In this document: in pieces, positions 22,540 through 32,963 of the stretch | Position numbering within the stretch: position 1 is the first letter of the stretch | Layout: each line of letters starts with the position of its first letter | From: Acholoe squamosa | Taxonomy: Eukaryota; Annelida; Polychaeta; Phyllodocida; Polynoidae | Length of the DNA stretch: 64,000 nucleotides | Direction of reading: 5' to 3' | Assembly (NCBI GenBank): GCA_949317995.1 | Contig: OX439046.1 | Span: 36,988,002 to 37,052,001, forward strand | Translations under genes and position numbers: made by a program | Notes under the pieces: model-generated | The model's input: only the letters and a program-made list of their open reading frames with translations | Database searches by the model: none | Told to the model about the DNA's origin: nothing

Positions 22540-23157
22540 TAGTCACTGTGCGCGACTCAGTTAAGGACTGAGTCGCTGAGACTGCCCTAGCTAAAACTTG
22601 CAGGTGCTCTAGAAACAGCAAGTTTCTAAGAATAACATTTGACAGAAACAAATCCCCAACAATCAGCTTATAATATTGACAAGAGTACCACCTTAGTTTT
22701 GCTGTATGTGAGTGGGAAGAGCGTCTTTTGTTGGAAACCTTTAGATCGCATCTTTTTCCAAGGTTTGGCACATGCTGTGTGGGCTGCAACAGGTAGCCAT
22801 AAGCAGGTGCATTTTCTGCCAGACAGGAAGTCAATCTCCACTCACCAAGCAGATTCTCATGGATAACATTATTTCATGAATAACACCTCTGTTGTGAGAC
22901 CTGAAACCACTTCCATCATGGCCGACCGTGGCAGCTAAACTTGATGTGAAGGCTAACAGATTTGCAAGAACCAAATAATCTGGGCCCCCGTATGAAAGGT
23001 TTCACACAAAATGGCAACAAACATGTCTTAGGAAGCCATCCTTAAGAGGAAATAGACATAAAAAAATTATGTCCTACAATTCCAGCCACCTGACAAATTA
23101 GCCCTATGCAGGAAGCCTGACTCTCCCATTAGGTAAGAGTCAGCGCCCGCCGGACAA
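22540..23157. mobile_element. 618-bp element with imperfect TIRs and 8-bp TSD
   Basis: It is flanked by perfect GGCCGAGA duplications (22532-22539 and 23158-23165). The left end TAGTCACTGTGCGCGACTCA and the reverse of the right end, TTGTCCGGCGGGCGCTGACT, align imperfectly (T-GTC, GCGC, GACTC and TTA shared). 8-bp duplications fit hAT-type elements. An internally deleted copy of only the two ends lies at 59016-59066. Open frames inside (22529-22834 and 22639-22866) show no transposase domain. Confidence 0.75.
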
Positions 23158-23165
23158 GGCCGAGA

Positions 23166-24372
23166 GATCTGCCTGCTTACAGGCAGAGAGCAACATGTAT
23201 TCCTGGCTATAGTGGCTCAAACACCTGGCTGTTCTGAACAAAGTACTCACTGTCAGTTTCTAGAAATTGTCCCACATACTCACAAACATGTAAATTTTCA
23301 TGTACAGCAACATGTAATGAGCAAAGCGCAAGACATATTCAATAAATCTGACATGTTTATGATTAGCCTACACTATCACTCCTTCAATGGCTTCCATGTC
23401 AGCCTGCTGGAGTAAGGGAGGGGGATTTGAAAACCACCTGGATTATCAATTATTACATGCATGTCAAGAGTTTTGTGTATTGTGAATCTTTGGATATACA
23501 TTGAGGGAAGTGTTGATGGAAGCATTGGACCCGACAGTAAGTACTTCTATGAGAATTGGTCACTCTGCCAGATTGGCTGAGTAGATAAACTACCAACAGA
23601 CACCTTTGGTCTCTGAGGGTCAGGACCCTCGGAGGTCTACGGAGTAGCCTAGGTAGGCCCACTAAAATAGTCCTTCTCTCCCCGGGTCATCCTCTCACTG
23701 CGAGAATATCTTGCATTAATTTAAACACATCACAATTATTACCTGAGTCACCTTGCTCACTGAGCGACTCAGGCACAATCAATAAGAACCTGATAAGTGA
23801 ACAGGAGCCAGGTCTGGGTGACACTCCCCCCAACCCACACCCCCACCCCCACCCCCACCTACACACACACTACACCTATCTTACGCTGGTAATCTGACTA
23901 AGCCAAACTAACTTTATATGTTTTGCTCAAATCATTTTTCTGTGTAAGAATGTCTAATGCGCAGGTATCGATGTGCTATCTACATGAACTTGGCACACAT
24001 ACAATAGAGACTGTACGCGATTGCCCTACTCGCTCTAAGCAAATACTTAATTACAATTACTGAAATCTGAAAAAATACAAACTGTCGTCCTTGAACGCAA
24101 TTAATACACTGTAGCAATGTGTGAATCACTGCTATATACGGGTCAAGCGGATTTGGCTTGAGGTCAAGTCAACTCGGTCAAAGGCCAAACCAGACAGGTC
24201 AAATAGGTGGCTTGTATTTAAGGGTCCACATTTAGTATATCTATGCTCATGCCTCGTATTTTGGGGATCAAGAAATGATCAACTAAGTCAAAGCTGAGAC
24301 ATAATAAAGTCAGATAAGGCATCACCTACATCAAGGCCAGTCGAAGGACAATGGTATCAGCGGTCACACCTG
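23166..24372. other. non-coding stretch with simple sequence
   Basis: A CCCCCA/CA-rich tract lies at about 23825-23870. A short inverted pair CCTGAGTC...GACTCAGG lies at about 23743-23773. No gene is recognised. Confidence 0.5.
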
Positions 24373-24374
24373 TA

Positions 24375-25122
24375 CACTGAAAACCAGGCCTGTGAGAAAG
24401 TAGTCGGTGCAGACTACCTTAGGTAGTCTTTGAAAATTGACGACCCTAAGTCATCAATTTGAGGACTCGGTCAGCATTTCAGATACAATAAATCTTGCCA
24501 CTAGGTGTCCCTAATATGGTATATTGTTGTATATTTTGCAAACTGAAGGTTATCTCATTAGTACTTTCTTTTTATCAAGAACCTTCTTATCTACACCAGT
24601 GATGTTGCAATACCCATTTAAAGCAAGTAGGACACAAATAATGGTATTGCATTTGACTCACATAATTTAAAGGAAACCATGGGCTACCTGTATGCATGGA
24701 CACCTTTTCTGTGCCTGGGGTCCCAAGTAGAAGCCTATGGATTGGCTCTTGACCATCATGCTCGAACATATGGGGCTTTCTTTATATGGCCTAGCAGAAG
24801 GACAATGCCTTTAAAATAAGGCCCTTGCATTGGGAGGGGTAAATACCGTATTCTAAAGTAAATACAATCATTGTCATAATGATAAATGAAGATTAGAAAT
24901 GTCATCAATAAGAGTACCCAAACTTGTCATATTGACGACCCAGCTGCCTCAAAGAAGGTGATCAATTTGAGTACCTTAGGGAGTCAATATGACCACTCTA
25001 GAGTCCTCGATGTGAGGGCCGGGTACTCTCCTGTGGCAGTCAATTTGACAACCTAAAGTAGTCAAATTGATGACCTAAAGTCGTCTGCACAGACAACCTT
25101 TTGCACCTTCAGGTTTTCATTG
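24375..25122. mobile_element. 748-bp TIR element with TA flanks and internal motif arrays
   Basis: The left end CACTGAAAACCAGGC and the right end (reverse) CAATGAAAACCTGAAGG align over about 50 bp, including GTGCAGAC(T/G)AC and TTAGGT. Both ends are bordered by TA. Inside, phrases such as TCAATTTGA, GACGACC, CCTAAAGTAGTC and CCTAAAGTCGTC recur in both orientations (for example 24440-24480, 24930-24990, 25038-25090). There is no transposase. TA flanks would fit Tc1/mariner-type insertion. Confidence 0.75.
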
Positions 25123-25124
25123 TA

Positions 25125-26457
25125 GGTAAGGTCAAAGGACTTTAGAATCCTAAGGCAACATGAGGTGGGTCGCCGTGAAACACAATTATCGGTAAATATC
25201 ATTAGAACAATGAAACCAGGATGTGGGGATCCAGATCACTGTATCCAAACCCCTTGATCTACAATTGGTCACTGCTGTTTGGAGCCATGATCGAAGGACA
25301 CCTTAGCATTAGGTGGCTGGGTAGGGTAAAATTAGCCATAATGCACATACCTCTCCCAGTCCTTAGCGGGTATGGCAGGATGATAGGATAAAGTGATGAG
25401 GAACTCTCCATGTGTGTGATGACTCAGGGTAGTACCAGCAGTAGAGATGCAGACAGACAGCAGACAGACTGGGTGGGGATCTGGGTGAAAGTTCAGACTG
25501 TGCCATTGGTCAACAAACCAGTCAGAAGGCACAATGTATACAGACTAACTGGGAAACATCAATACTCTCACTATATTGAATACTCTGGTAAGTTACACTG
25601 CCCTCCACTCCCATCACCCCAACATTGTGCAGATGTGCAGATCTGATAGATGTGTATGGCGTGGTGTCCATAATGCAGTCATCTGTCTGTATTGGGCGTG
25701 ATCAAGTGTACAGTGTACCACCACTGTGCCACATCATACAGGGCCCACATGTCTGTGTCACACTCAATTCAATAACCACCATTTTCATCTTTATATGCAC
25801 CAATTAACATGCATACAAATGGCCATCCTAAATTTACACTTTCCTGATACATGACAATTCTGAGGTATCATCTAACCATTTACATGTTTTATTTCATAAT
25901 CATAGCACCTGGGCAAATCCTTTTAGGTAATATAGCCCCCCATTTGCCAATATAGAACCCCTGTAATTTTGGCGAGATGAACAAAGCTTCTGTGGAAACC
26001 CATAGACCCTAAAACAATAATGAAATCCTTTCCTTTTACACAATGCGCACTAAAGGAATCAGCACTTGAAACATGTAATTTATAAGACTGAATGGCCTAT
26101 ACTTCAACTGTGCACATATTTACGACATTTACAGAAAAGGTTACTTGGCAAGGCACTCGCTTATTCATGGAAATTGTGACGGCCAATCCCAGGGTCTCAA
26201 TCATTGTTGAGAAGAATATACCTATTCCCATGGCAACAGTTTTTGTGACCAGAAATAGTTTTGTCAAGACTTTTAGAACCTCGCATATGAGCGGACATGG
26301 GGAGCATTTACACCTTCCTGGTCAGCCTAGAATAGACGCTAGTATAACCTAGAGAACAAAAATCCTGAAAGTGTTGAACGGTGGTACTATTGGGTGAATC
26401 TTACGACAGGTCCATATTGTAGTGTCTCCAGTTCAAGGGTGTATATATGTCCTGCAG
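25125..26457. other. non-coding stretch, nothing recognised
   Basis: Several 60-86-codon frames overlap on both strands with no domains. A CAGACAGACAGCAGACAGAC-like tract lies near 25450. Confidence 0.5.
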
Positions 26458-26661
26458 CAGTGGCGGATCCAGGATTGTCTAGAACGGGGGAAAGAAGACT
26501 TGGTGAGGTACAATATTTGGCCCGAGCACTGCAAGCCCCCAGTTTGGGGCCCCTATACACTTTTCTTTCCCCTCTTTTTTCCTCTCTTTCTCCCTTTTCC
26601 CTCTCCTTTTTTCTTTTTGTGGTGGGGGGGGGGGCACCCTGCCCCCCTGAATCCGCCACTG
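26458..26661. mobile_element. 204-bp CAGTGGCGGATCC MITE
   Basis: The ends CAGTGGCGGATCCAGGATT and AATCCGCCACTG are inverted repeats. They are flanked by CTGCAG at 26452-26457 and 26662-26667. The interior carries a long CCTCTTTT pyrimidine tract and a G-run. Confidence 0.8.
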
Positions 26662-26679
26662 CTGCAGTGTTCATAACGG

Positions 26680-26681
<2 letters not shown>

Positions 26682-26762
<81 letters not shown>
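26682..26762. repeat. (TA)n microsatellite
   Basis: About 40 uninterrupted TA dinucleotides. They create artefactual Ile/Tyr-repeat frames on both strands. Confidence 0.97.
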
Positions 26763-26766
<4 letters not shown>

Positions 26767-27963
26767 AGGTAGAGCTGAATATATACCTCTCGGTATGAGG
26801 GCACACAGTATGCTGATGTGGTATCCGTCTGCACACCATCTATCTCACATTAATGCAATTAGCCCACAATAACAAAAACACCCAGCTACAGACAGCCCAT
26901 GATGTATTGGTGTTGGCACATGGAGGAGACATCTAGGAGGCAGACAGACTTGGCTCCTGGTCAGTATATTGTATAATCTAACTCTCTGCTGCACAAAATA
27001 ACAATCTGATAGCAGCCAAGACTCTAATATTCTTTTGGATAACTTTGCAAAATCGCTAAATATATCGGCCATGGGCATTGTGGGTCTTTGTTTATGAAAA
27101 AATGGCAAATATAATGTTTAAACCGATGTATGGAATATGCATATTACTTTCTGGACACAGTTTACTCAATCATTCTGACGGTGCAAGTGTATCTCATATG
27201 TTTTTAAATAATATTGTGCATGAAAGGGCGTCAACTTGTGAGTGGAGCATGATACCAATTCTATATCATATATACGTATATACTCCCACTATGAACCCGT
27301 AGACTTAGTTGGCACTCAGGGAGGAAGAGCACGCCCTGTGTTATTGACAATATGTACAAGATAATAGCATTAACCAATAGCTAAAGTACCTTACATCATT
27401 AGGTCTGACATTTCATGTCTACATCCACCTATTCTTACTCTTGGTATTGTTTAGCAACTAGAATGAAGGCAGCACCTGATATAACATTAAGCCTTAAGGA
27501 TCATGAATTCTGTTCAACAGGCCATCTTTGAATGTAATGGTACATCTAAGTATATCACGAGTTCAAAGTGCCCAAAGTTTAGTTTCAAGAAGTGGTTATC
27601 TGTTATAAAATACTGTGGTACTCACTTGTATCGCTGATATGGACGAGTGGTATAGCCACCTGTCTGCTCATCATCCCACTAGTGTAATCCTCATTATACA
27701 CTTCGTTCCTCATTCCGTATACATATCCGCTTTAAGCTTGACTCCTTGCCATGTAATGTACAATGCCGCTAACCACGCTGAACAATATAGGGAGAGAGAT
27801 AGGGGCCTATCGGTACAATAGTGTATAATAGTGTTATTATACTTCCTAATGTGCATATTGTGTGGGAGTGTTTCAGTGAGTAAGATATAAGGTAGGGGGG
27901 GCCTATGTGTTAACACAAGTACTTCCATATTTGCCTGCACCACCTGCCGTCCCTCCCTGACCA
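26763..27963. other. non-coding stretch, nothing recognised
   Basis: No coding domain, paired terminus or tandem repeat was identified. Short frames of 68-99 codons are unsupported. Confidence 0.5.
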
Positions 27964-28019
27964 TGTCACCACCTCCCACCTGCTGCAGAGGTAAAGCGGA
28001 AGTCACCACCTCCCACTTG

Positions 28020-28152
28020 GGGCACTTTCGCGCGACCCAACCTGGTTAACCGAGTGACTTGATCTGGTACATTCGGGGTGTAGCTGTGGTGTATGCCCGA
28101 TGGGTACAGCCAGTCGACCGGGTTAACCGGATCGGGGCACGCGAAAATGCCC
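28020..28152. mobile_element. palindromic MITE in composite array, copy 1
   Basis: The left end GGGCACTTTCGCGCGACCC and the reverse of the right end, GGGCATTTTCGCGTGCCCC, pair. CGGTTAACC-type palindromes lie inside each arm. CpG-rich compared with its surroundings. Confidence 0.7.
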
Positions 28153-28229
28153 TTGCGGCAGAGGTAAAGCGGAAGTCACCACCTGCCACCTGCTGCAGAG
28201 GTAAAGCGGAAGTCACCACCTCCCACGAA

Positions 28230-28363
28230 GGCCACTTTCGCGCGACCTAACCCCGTCGACCGGGTGACTTGATCTGATACATCCGGGGTGTAGCTGTGGT
28301 GTATGCCCGATGGGTACAGCCGGTCGACCGGGTTAACCGGATTGGGGCACGCGAAAATGCCCC
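28230..28363. mobile_element. palindromic MITE in composite array, copy 2
   Basis: It is almost identical to the copy at 28020-28152 (GGCCACTTTCGCGCGACC at the left, GCACGCGAAAATGCCC at the right). The arrays around it show it was duplicated with the minisatellite rather than by an independent insertion. Confidence 0.7.
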
Positions 28364-28465
28364 TGCTGCAGAGGTAAAGCGGAAGTCACCACCTCCCACC
28401 TGCTGCAGAGGTAAAGCGGAAGTCACCACCTCCCACCTGCTGCAGAGGTAAAGCGGAAGCTCACC

Positions 28466-29828
28466 AAACTGCAGGTGCTCACTTAACACACCAGGAGCCT
28501 CCAGGGGCATGCACTGTCTAGGAAATCAGAATTACTGCATACCAGCAAGCCTAGGAAATTAGAATTTCCAATCTGGCATTTGGTGACTTGTGCCATGGTC
28601 AGTGTAGGCTGTAGCTGTGTTGGGATGGGGTACTACAGGTCCGGTTCAGAGGTGGTGAGGACATGACATGACATGACCATTTTGTCGTGTATCATCTAGC
28701 TTTGACGGTGATGGTCCAAACAGTAATTCAATTTATCACTCTTTAGAAAAAAAGGCGTCTGGGCAATGTTGCCTACTACGGTGCCTAAAATTGTAGTTTC
28801 TGATAAATCTAGATGTCTCGACCCAGCCTAGAATGTTTGACTCTGGTCCAAGATTTTAATTGCTGACCTAAGGAATAGCAGAGTTTATAGGTCTACTATA
28901 GATTTAGACTATTTACAAACATCCCAGCTTAGTGTGTAATAAATCTAACTCCTACAGTAAAAACATATATCAAAACAAACCATGAGAGGGGAATGCCTCT
29001 GCAAATACAACACACCTCTCAGACAAATTATCCAGGCCCACAGGTAGGGAACAAGGCACAATTTGAGAGGACAAAGTGCGCAGGAAATTGCCAGAGGACA
29101 TCAGTCTACTATCTGATGGTTAAAAAAAGATGATTGGGACTTGACTTAGAAGCTTTGCACACAGCAACTAACATTGAGAAAGAAAAAAGAGACCGCCATA
29201 TGTAGATTACATGATGAAATTTACTAAAAAATTACACAGTTCATCCCCACACCCTTTTTCTGCTCTCCCACTGCTGTAATGGAAAAAGGCACTACTTGAT
29301 GAGGCAAAAAGTGTACTGCTTATACCCATTGAAGGATGAGGAAGTACAGAAAATTTAAGTTCCGAGTGAAATGACAACGGACATCTTTTTACCAACGCCC
29401 TCCCCCCCCCTCACACACAGAGGCATCAAGTACAATGTACACAGGATATGATTAAAATAGAAGTGTACGAAAGGTTTAGAAAAAAAACTGGACGAAAAAA
29501 CCCAGAATTTAGAAGTAGCCCACACTGAAAAAAAAAACACTGAAAAAACTTAGATGAATATATTGTGCAGGATGAACTCGTGATGCAAAGGAAAGTGGTC
29601 CAATTATTGGAACATATCAACAATCAGCACTGAGTCACTGAGCACATGTACCCCCCCCCCCCATCCCTCATGATTTTCTCCCCTTGGGACTGCCATCTTT
29701 ACTCCTCAATGGCCCGTTTACAATTACACCCCGAGGAGGGTGCAGGGTGCTGATAATGCCCAACTAGTAATGATGTTTGTATATGAAGCCTAGTCACCAT
29801 CTTGCCTGTTCGGCTGAAAATATGGGGA
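28466..29828. other. non-coding stretch, nothing recognised
   Basis: Homopolymer C-runs lie near 29401 and 29650, and A-runs near 29480 and 29530. No gene or paired termini seen. Confidence 0.5.
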
Positions 29829-30041
29829 GCAGCGTCTGCCTATACATGATTGTAATAGGGAGCAGTGTCTGCCTATACATGGCTATAATGGGAAGCAGTG
29901 TCTGCCTATACATGGCTGTAATGGGGAGCAGTGTCTGCCTATACATGATTGTAATGGGGAGCAGCGTCTGCCTATACATGGCTATAATGGGAAGCAGTGT
30001 CTGCCTATACATGGCTGTAATGGGAAGCAGTGTCTGCCTAT
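29829..30041. repeat. 33-bp minisatellite, block 1 (about 7 copies)
   Basis: The unit contains GTCTGCCTATACATGGCTGT followed by AATGGGAAGCAGT, 33 bp. It is separated by about 160 bp of unique sequence from the larger block at 30201. Confidence 0.95.
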
Positions 30042-30200
30042 TCCGAGGTAGCAGGTTGTCCCATGGGCGTGGCCATTGTTGGAGTTTGTTCCCAGGGCGT
30101 TCTACTGGTAACATCTATCAGATGGGTACAAGCTAGCCCCGAGAGGACCGCAGTGAACTTTTGGTGTCATTTCATTGGTTGATAATCAAACCAGCTCAGT

Positions 30201-31052
30201 CTGTATACATGATTGTAATGGGGATCAGTGTCTGCCTATGCATGGCTGTAATGGGAAACAGTGTCTGCCTATACATGATTGTATTAGGGAGCAGTGTCTG
30301 CCTATACATGGCTGTAATGGGAAGCAGTGTCTGCCTATACATGGCTGTAATGGGGAGCAGTGTCAGCCTATACATGGCTGTAATGGGAAGCAATGTAGGC
30401 CTATACATGATTGTAATAGGAAGCAGTGTCTGCCTATACATGGCTGTAATGGGAAGCAATGTAGGCCTATACATGATTGTAATGGGAAGCAGTGTTGCCC
30501 TATACATGGCTGTAATGAGAAGCAGTGTTGCCCTATACATGGCTGTAATGGGACGCAGTGTTGCCCTATACATGGCTGTAATGGGAAACAGTGTTGCCCT
30601 ATACATGGCTGTAATGAGAAGCAGTGTTGCCCTATACATAGCTGTAATGGGAAGCAGTGTTGTCCTATACATGGCTGTAATGGGAAGCAGTGTTGCCCTA
30701 TACATGGCTGTAATGAGAAGCAGTGTTGCCCTATACATGGCTGTAATGGGACGCAGTGTTGCCCTATACATGGCTGTAATGAGAAGCAGTGTTGCCCTAT
30801 ACATGGCTGTAATGGGATGCAGTGTTGCCCTATACATGGCTGTAATGGGAAGCAGTGTTGCCCTATACATGGCTGTAATGGGACGCAGTGTTGCCCTATA
30901 CATGGCTGTAATGAGAAGCAGTGTTGCCCTATACATGGCTGTAATGAGAAGCAGTGTTGCCCTATACATGACTGAAATGGGATGCAGTTTTGGCATATAC
31001 ATGACTGCAATGGGAGCAATATTGGCCTATGTCTGTAATGCGGAGCAGTATT
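30201..31052. repeat. 33-bp minisatellite, block 2 (about 25 copies)
   Basis: It uses the same unit as block 1, shifting along the array from GTGTCTGCCTATAC to GTGTTGCCCTATAC types. Since 33 is divisible by 3, four frames stay open for more than 230 codons on the two strands, each as an 11-residue repeat (for example HGCNGKQCCPI). These are artefacts. Confidence 0.95.
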
Positions 31053-31683
31053 GAACCTTAACATGTACACCCCTGTAATGAAGACCCAATTAGGGCATTT
31101 ATAAATACTTAATGGACTGCAGTGTGTAGTTGAGATTTGAGCCCAAGTATCAAACCATACGAAATCGTTTGGATATTAATATCAACAATATCCTTTCCGT
31201 GCTGTGTTAGTTTATGTATACCATGGAAATCATAGATAAATGGTGTTTTGTTTTTTTACATGAGAACCAACGCAATAAACGTCAAACTTGATACACATGG
31301 TGTCAAAGATATGCAAGAATATATTACAGACCCTATACAGTAGCAAATTGAATCAGAGAAGTATGTAACGAAATCTCCACCCAAAATATATATCACAAGG
31401 TGTTTACTAATACCAGATATGTCAAAAATAGGCCAACCATGATGACTGGTAAGGTCTAAAGTACAATCTGTAGACAGATTACCTAAGTCTCATGCATGAC
31501 CGACGAACAGGTCTGGAACAGTAAACAGTTCCTAATGTGACGCACTAGCTCTCATTTACCATTGTTATGTACCGTGTTTCATTCATTCTAGTTCTTTAAC
31601 CTCAGCACAGGTGTGCCTCTGTGTCCCTGATTCTGATGTTCAACCTCCCGATTCTTCAGAAACCCTTTACAGTGTAATCATTG
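31053..31683. other. non-coding stretch, possible retrocopy body
   Basis: Sequence upstream of an AATAAA plus A-tract. No open frame of note, so if it is a retrocopy it represents 3' UTR only. Confidence 0.35.
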
Positions 31684-31714
31684 AATAAATCTTTAAAAAA
31701 AAAAAAAAAAAAAA
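31684..31714 (+). other. AATAAA followed by a 20-A tract
   Basis: AATAAA at 31684-31689 lies 6 bases before an uninterrupted run of 20 A (31695-31714). This resembles the polyadenylated end of a retroposed transcript. The spacing is shorter than the usual 10-30 bases, and ATCTTT/AAAGAT flank the tract as an inverted pair, so simple A-tract expansion is an alternative. No TSD was found. Confidence 0.4.
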
Positions 31715-32042
31715 GATTTTAAATGGAAATTGAAAGTGCAGTTTGGTGTGGCGTTAAAGACCAATAAGTGTAGACAGGGATTAACATCGTGCTCATAAAA
31801 CTTAAGACAGTCGTCATTACTACTGGAGCTGCAATCCTCTATTAAAAGGGGTTCTACTTTGAGGTTCTACTTGGACCTCTAGAGGTACGTATTCTTCACG
31901 TCAGGAATGCTGTTTAATACAGTGCATCTAGTGTCATCTCTTTTTTATACAAATAAATAATTAAAAGAAAGGGAAATATTCCCTAAAACACTCTTATAGT
32001 CCTATAGGCAATAAAAAGGAGACTTATAAATTTCAATTAAAG

Positions 32043-32086
32043 AACCAACATGTTTCGGCCGTCTTGCAGGCCTTCGTCAGGGTTGG
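32043..32086 (-). ncRNA. hammerhead-ribozyme-like motif
   Basis: Read on the minus strand: AACC (stem I), CTGACGA (the conserved CUGANGA core), one extra A, GGCC-loop-GGCC (stem II), GAAA, then C-AT-G closing a two-pair stem III, TT, and GGTT (stem I partner of AACC). The predicted cleavage site is after the T at 32047 (GUU). Minimal hammerheads of this type, with very short stem III, occur in Penelope-like retroelements and retrozymes. The extra A between CUGACGA and stem II departs from the consensus, and stem I is only four pairs, so activity is uncertain. No Penelope reverse transcriptase was found nearby. Confidence 0.5.
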
Positions 32087-32572
32087 ATTTATTATCAATA
32101 AGTAAGCTCAGGTATACATGGGAGTCATTTTTATCCTTTGCATAATTACCATAGCAACCTTGGGTAAATAGAATAATCGCTATATAAACAGCTCCTTACA
32201 ACCTTGCCCTTGATAGTTGACCCAATTTGAGAGTCATTTGTGAGTTAACATATTACTGAGTAGGGTACATTATATTCTTAAAAAAAAACCCAACTTTTTG
32301 AGGTTTGGCCCATGGGCTAAATTGATATAACAATGTACAGGTGAATAGATAACATGAGAACTAACAACAACAATAGCAAGGTATAGTGTTCCTGGAGAAT
32401 ATATCATATTTAGGAACAAATGTCAATAGTTCATTTTTGGAACAAAGTTCATCCTGTCTTCACGTGACACTACTGGTTTTTCGGGTGAGAATAATTCATT
32501 TGGGGATTCCAAGAAGGAGAAGTCTACTGGTGGGAATTCCTCACTAGGAGTGGGAATGTCAACCCAAAGTTG

Positions 32573-32963
32573 TGGACAATGTGGCCAAACAGGGTGGACG
32601 ATGTGGCAAATGTTTTTTAAGGCTATTTACTATAAGAATATGGGTCTCCCAAGTGTTCTATAATGAACCCATTTACTTACCCTGGCATTTTTCTTTTTTC
32701 TCTGGCCCACAAGCATGCATTTTATTACCCATATTCTACCAAAATCAAATCCAAATTGGTGGACCAATGTCTGTGGATGATGTGGTCAAAAGACTATGTG
32801 GACAATGGACAATGTGGTCAACGTTTGAAAAGATGTGAATTGGTGAAAATCTGCTGCTAAAATGGCCACATCATCATTTTTTTTCAAATTTTCCACATGG
32901 TCAACTTTTGGCCACATCATCCAGAAAATTGGCCACATCGTCCTTGGTTTGGCCACATGGTCC
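32573..32963. mobile_element. roughly 390-bp TIR element with GATGTGGCCAA motif arrays
   Basis: The left terminus GGACAATGTGGCCAAAC and the reverse of the right terminus, GGACCATGTGGCCAAACC, match. A second inverted pair, GGACGATGTGGC, follows at each end. Additional GATGTGGTCAA/TTGGCCACATC motifs lie inside (32777-32825 and 32897-32945). No transposase. The architecture matches the elements at 19808 and 24375. Confidence 0.7.

Larger units (their letters stand above)
27964..28465. repeat. composite 37-bp minisatellite with embedded MITE copies
   Basis: A 37-bp unit (CTGCTGCAGAGGTAAAGCGG followed by AAGTCACCACCTCCCAC) occurs about six times. Between units sit two near-identical copies of a roughly 134-bp palindromic element (28020-28152 and 28230-28363). 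Unit and element appear to have been amplified together. Confidence 0.9.

Noticed and set aside
26387-26839. Open frames with Ile-Tyr repeats
   Set aside because: They run through a (TA)n microsatellite and the adjacent MITE.
30161-31070. Four long repeat-protein frames (235-297 codons)
   Set aside because: All are readings of the same 33-bp minisatellite in different frames; no gene context.
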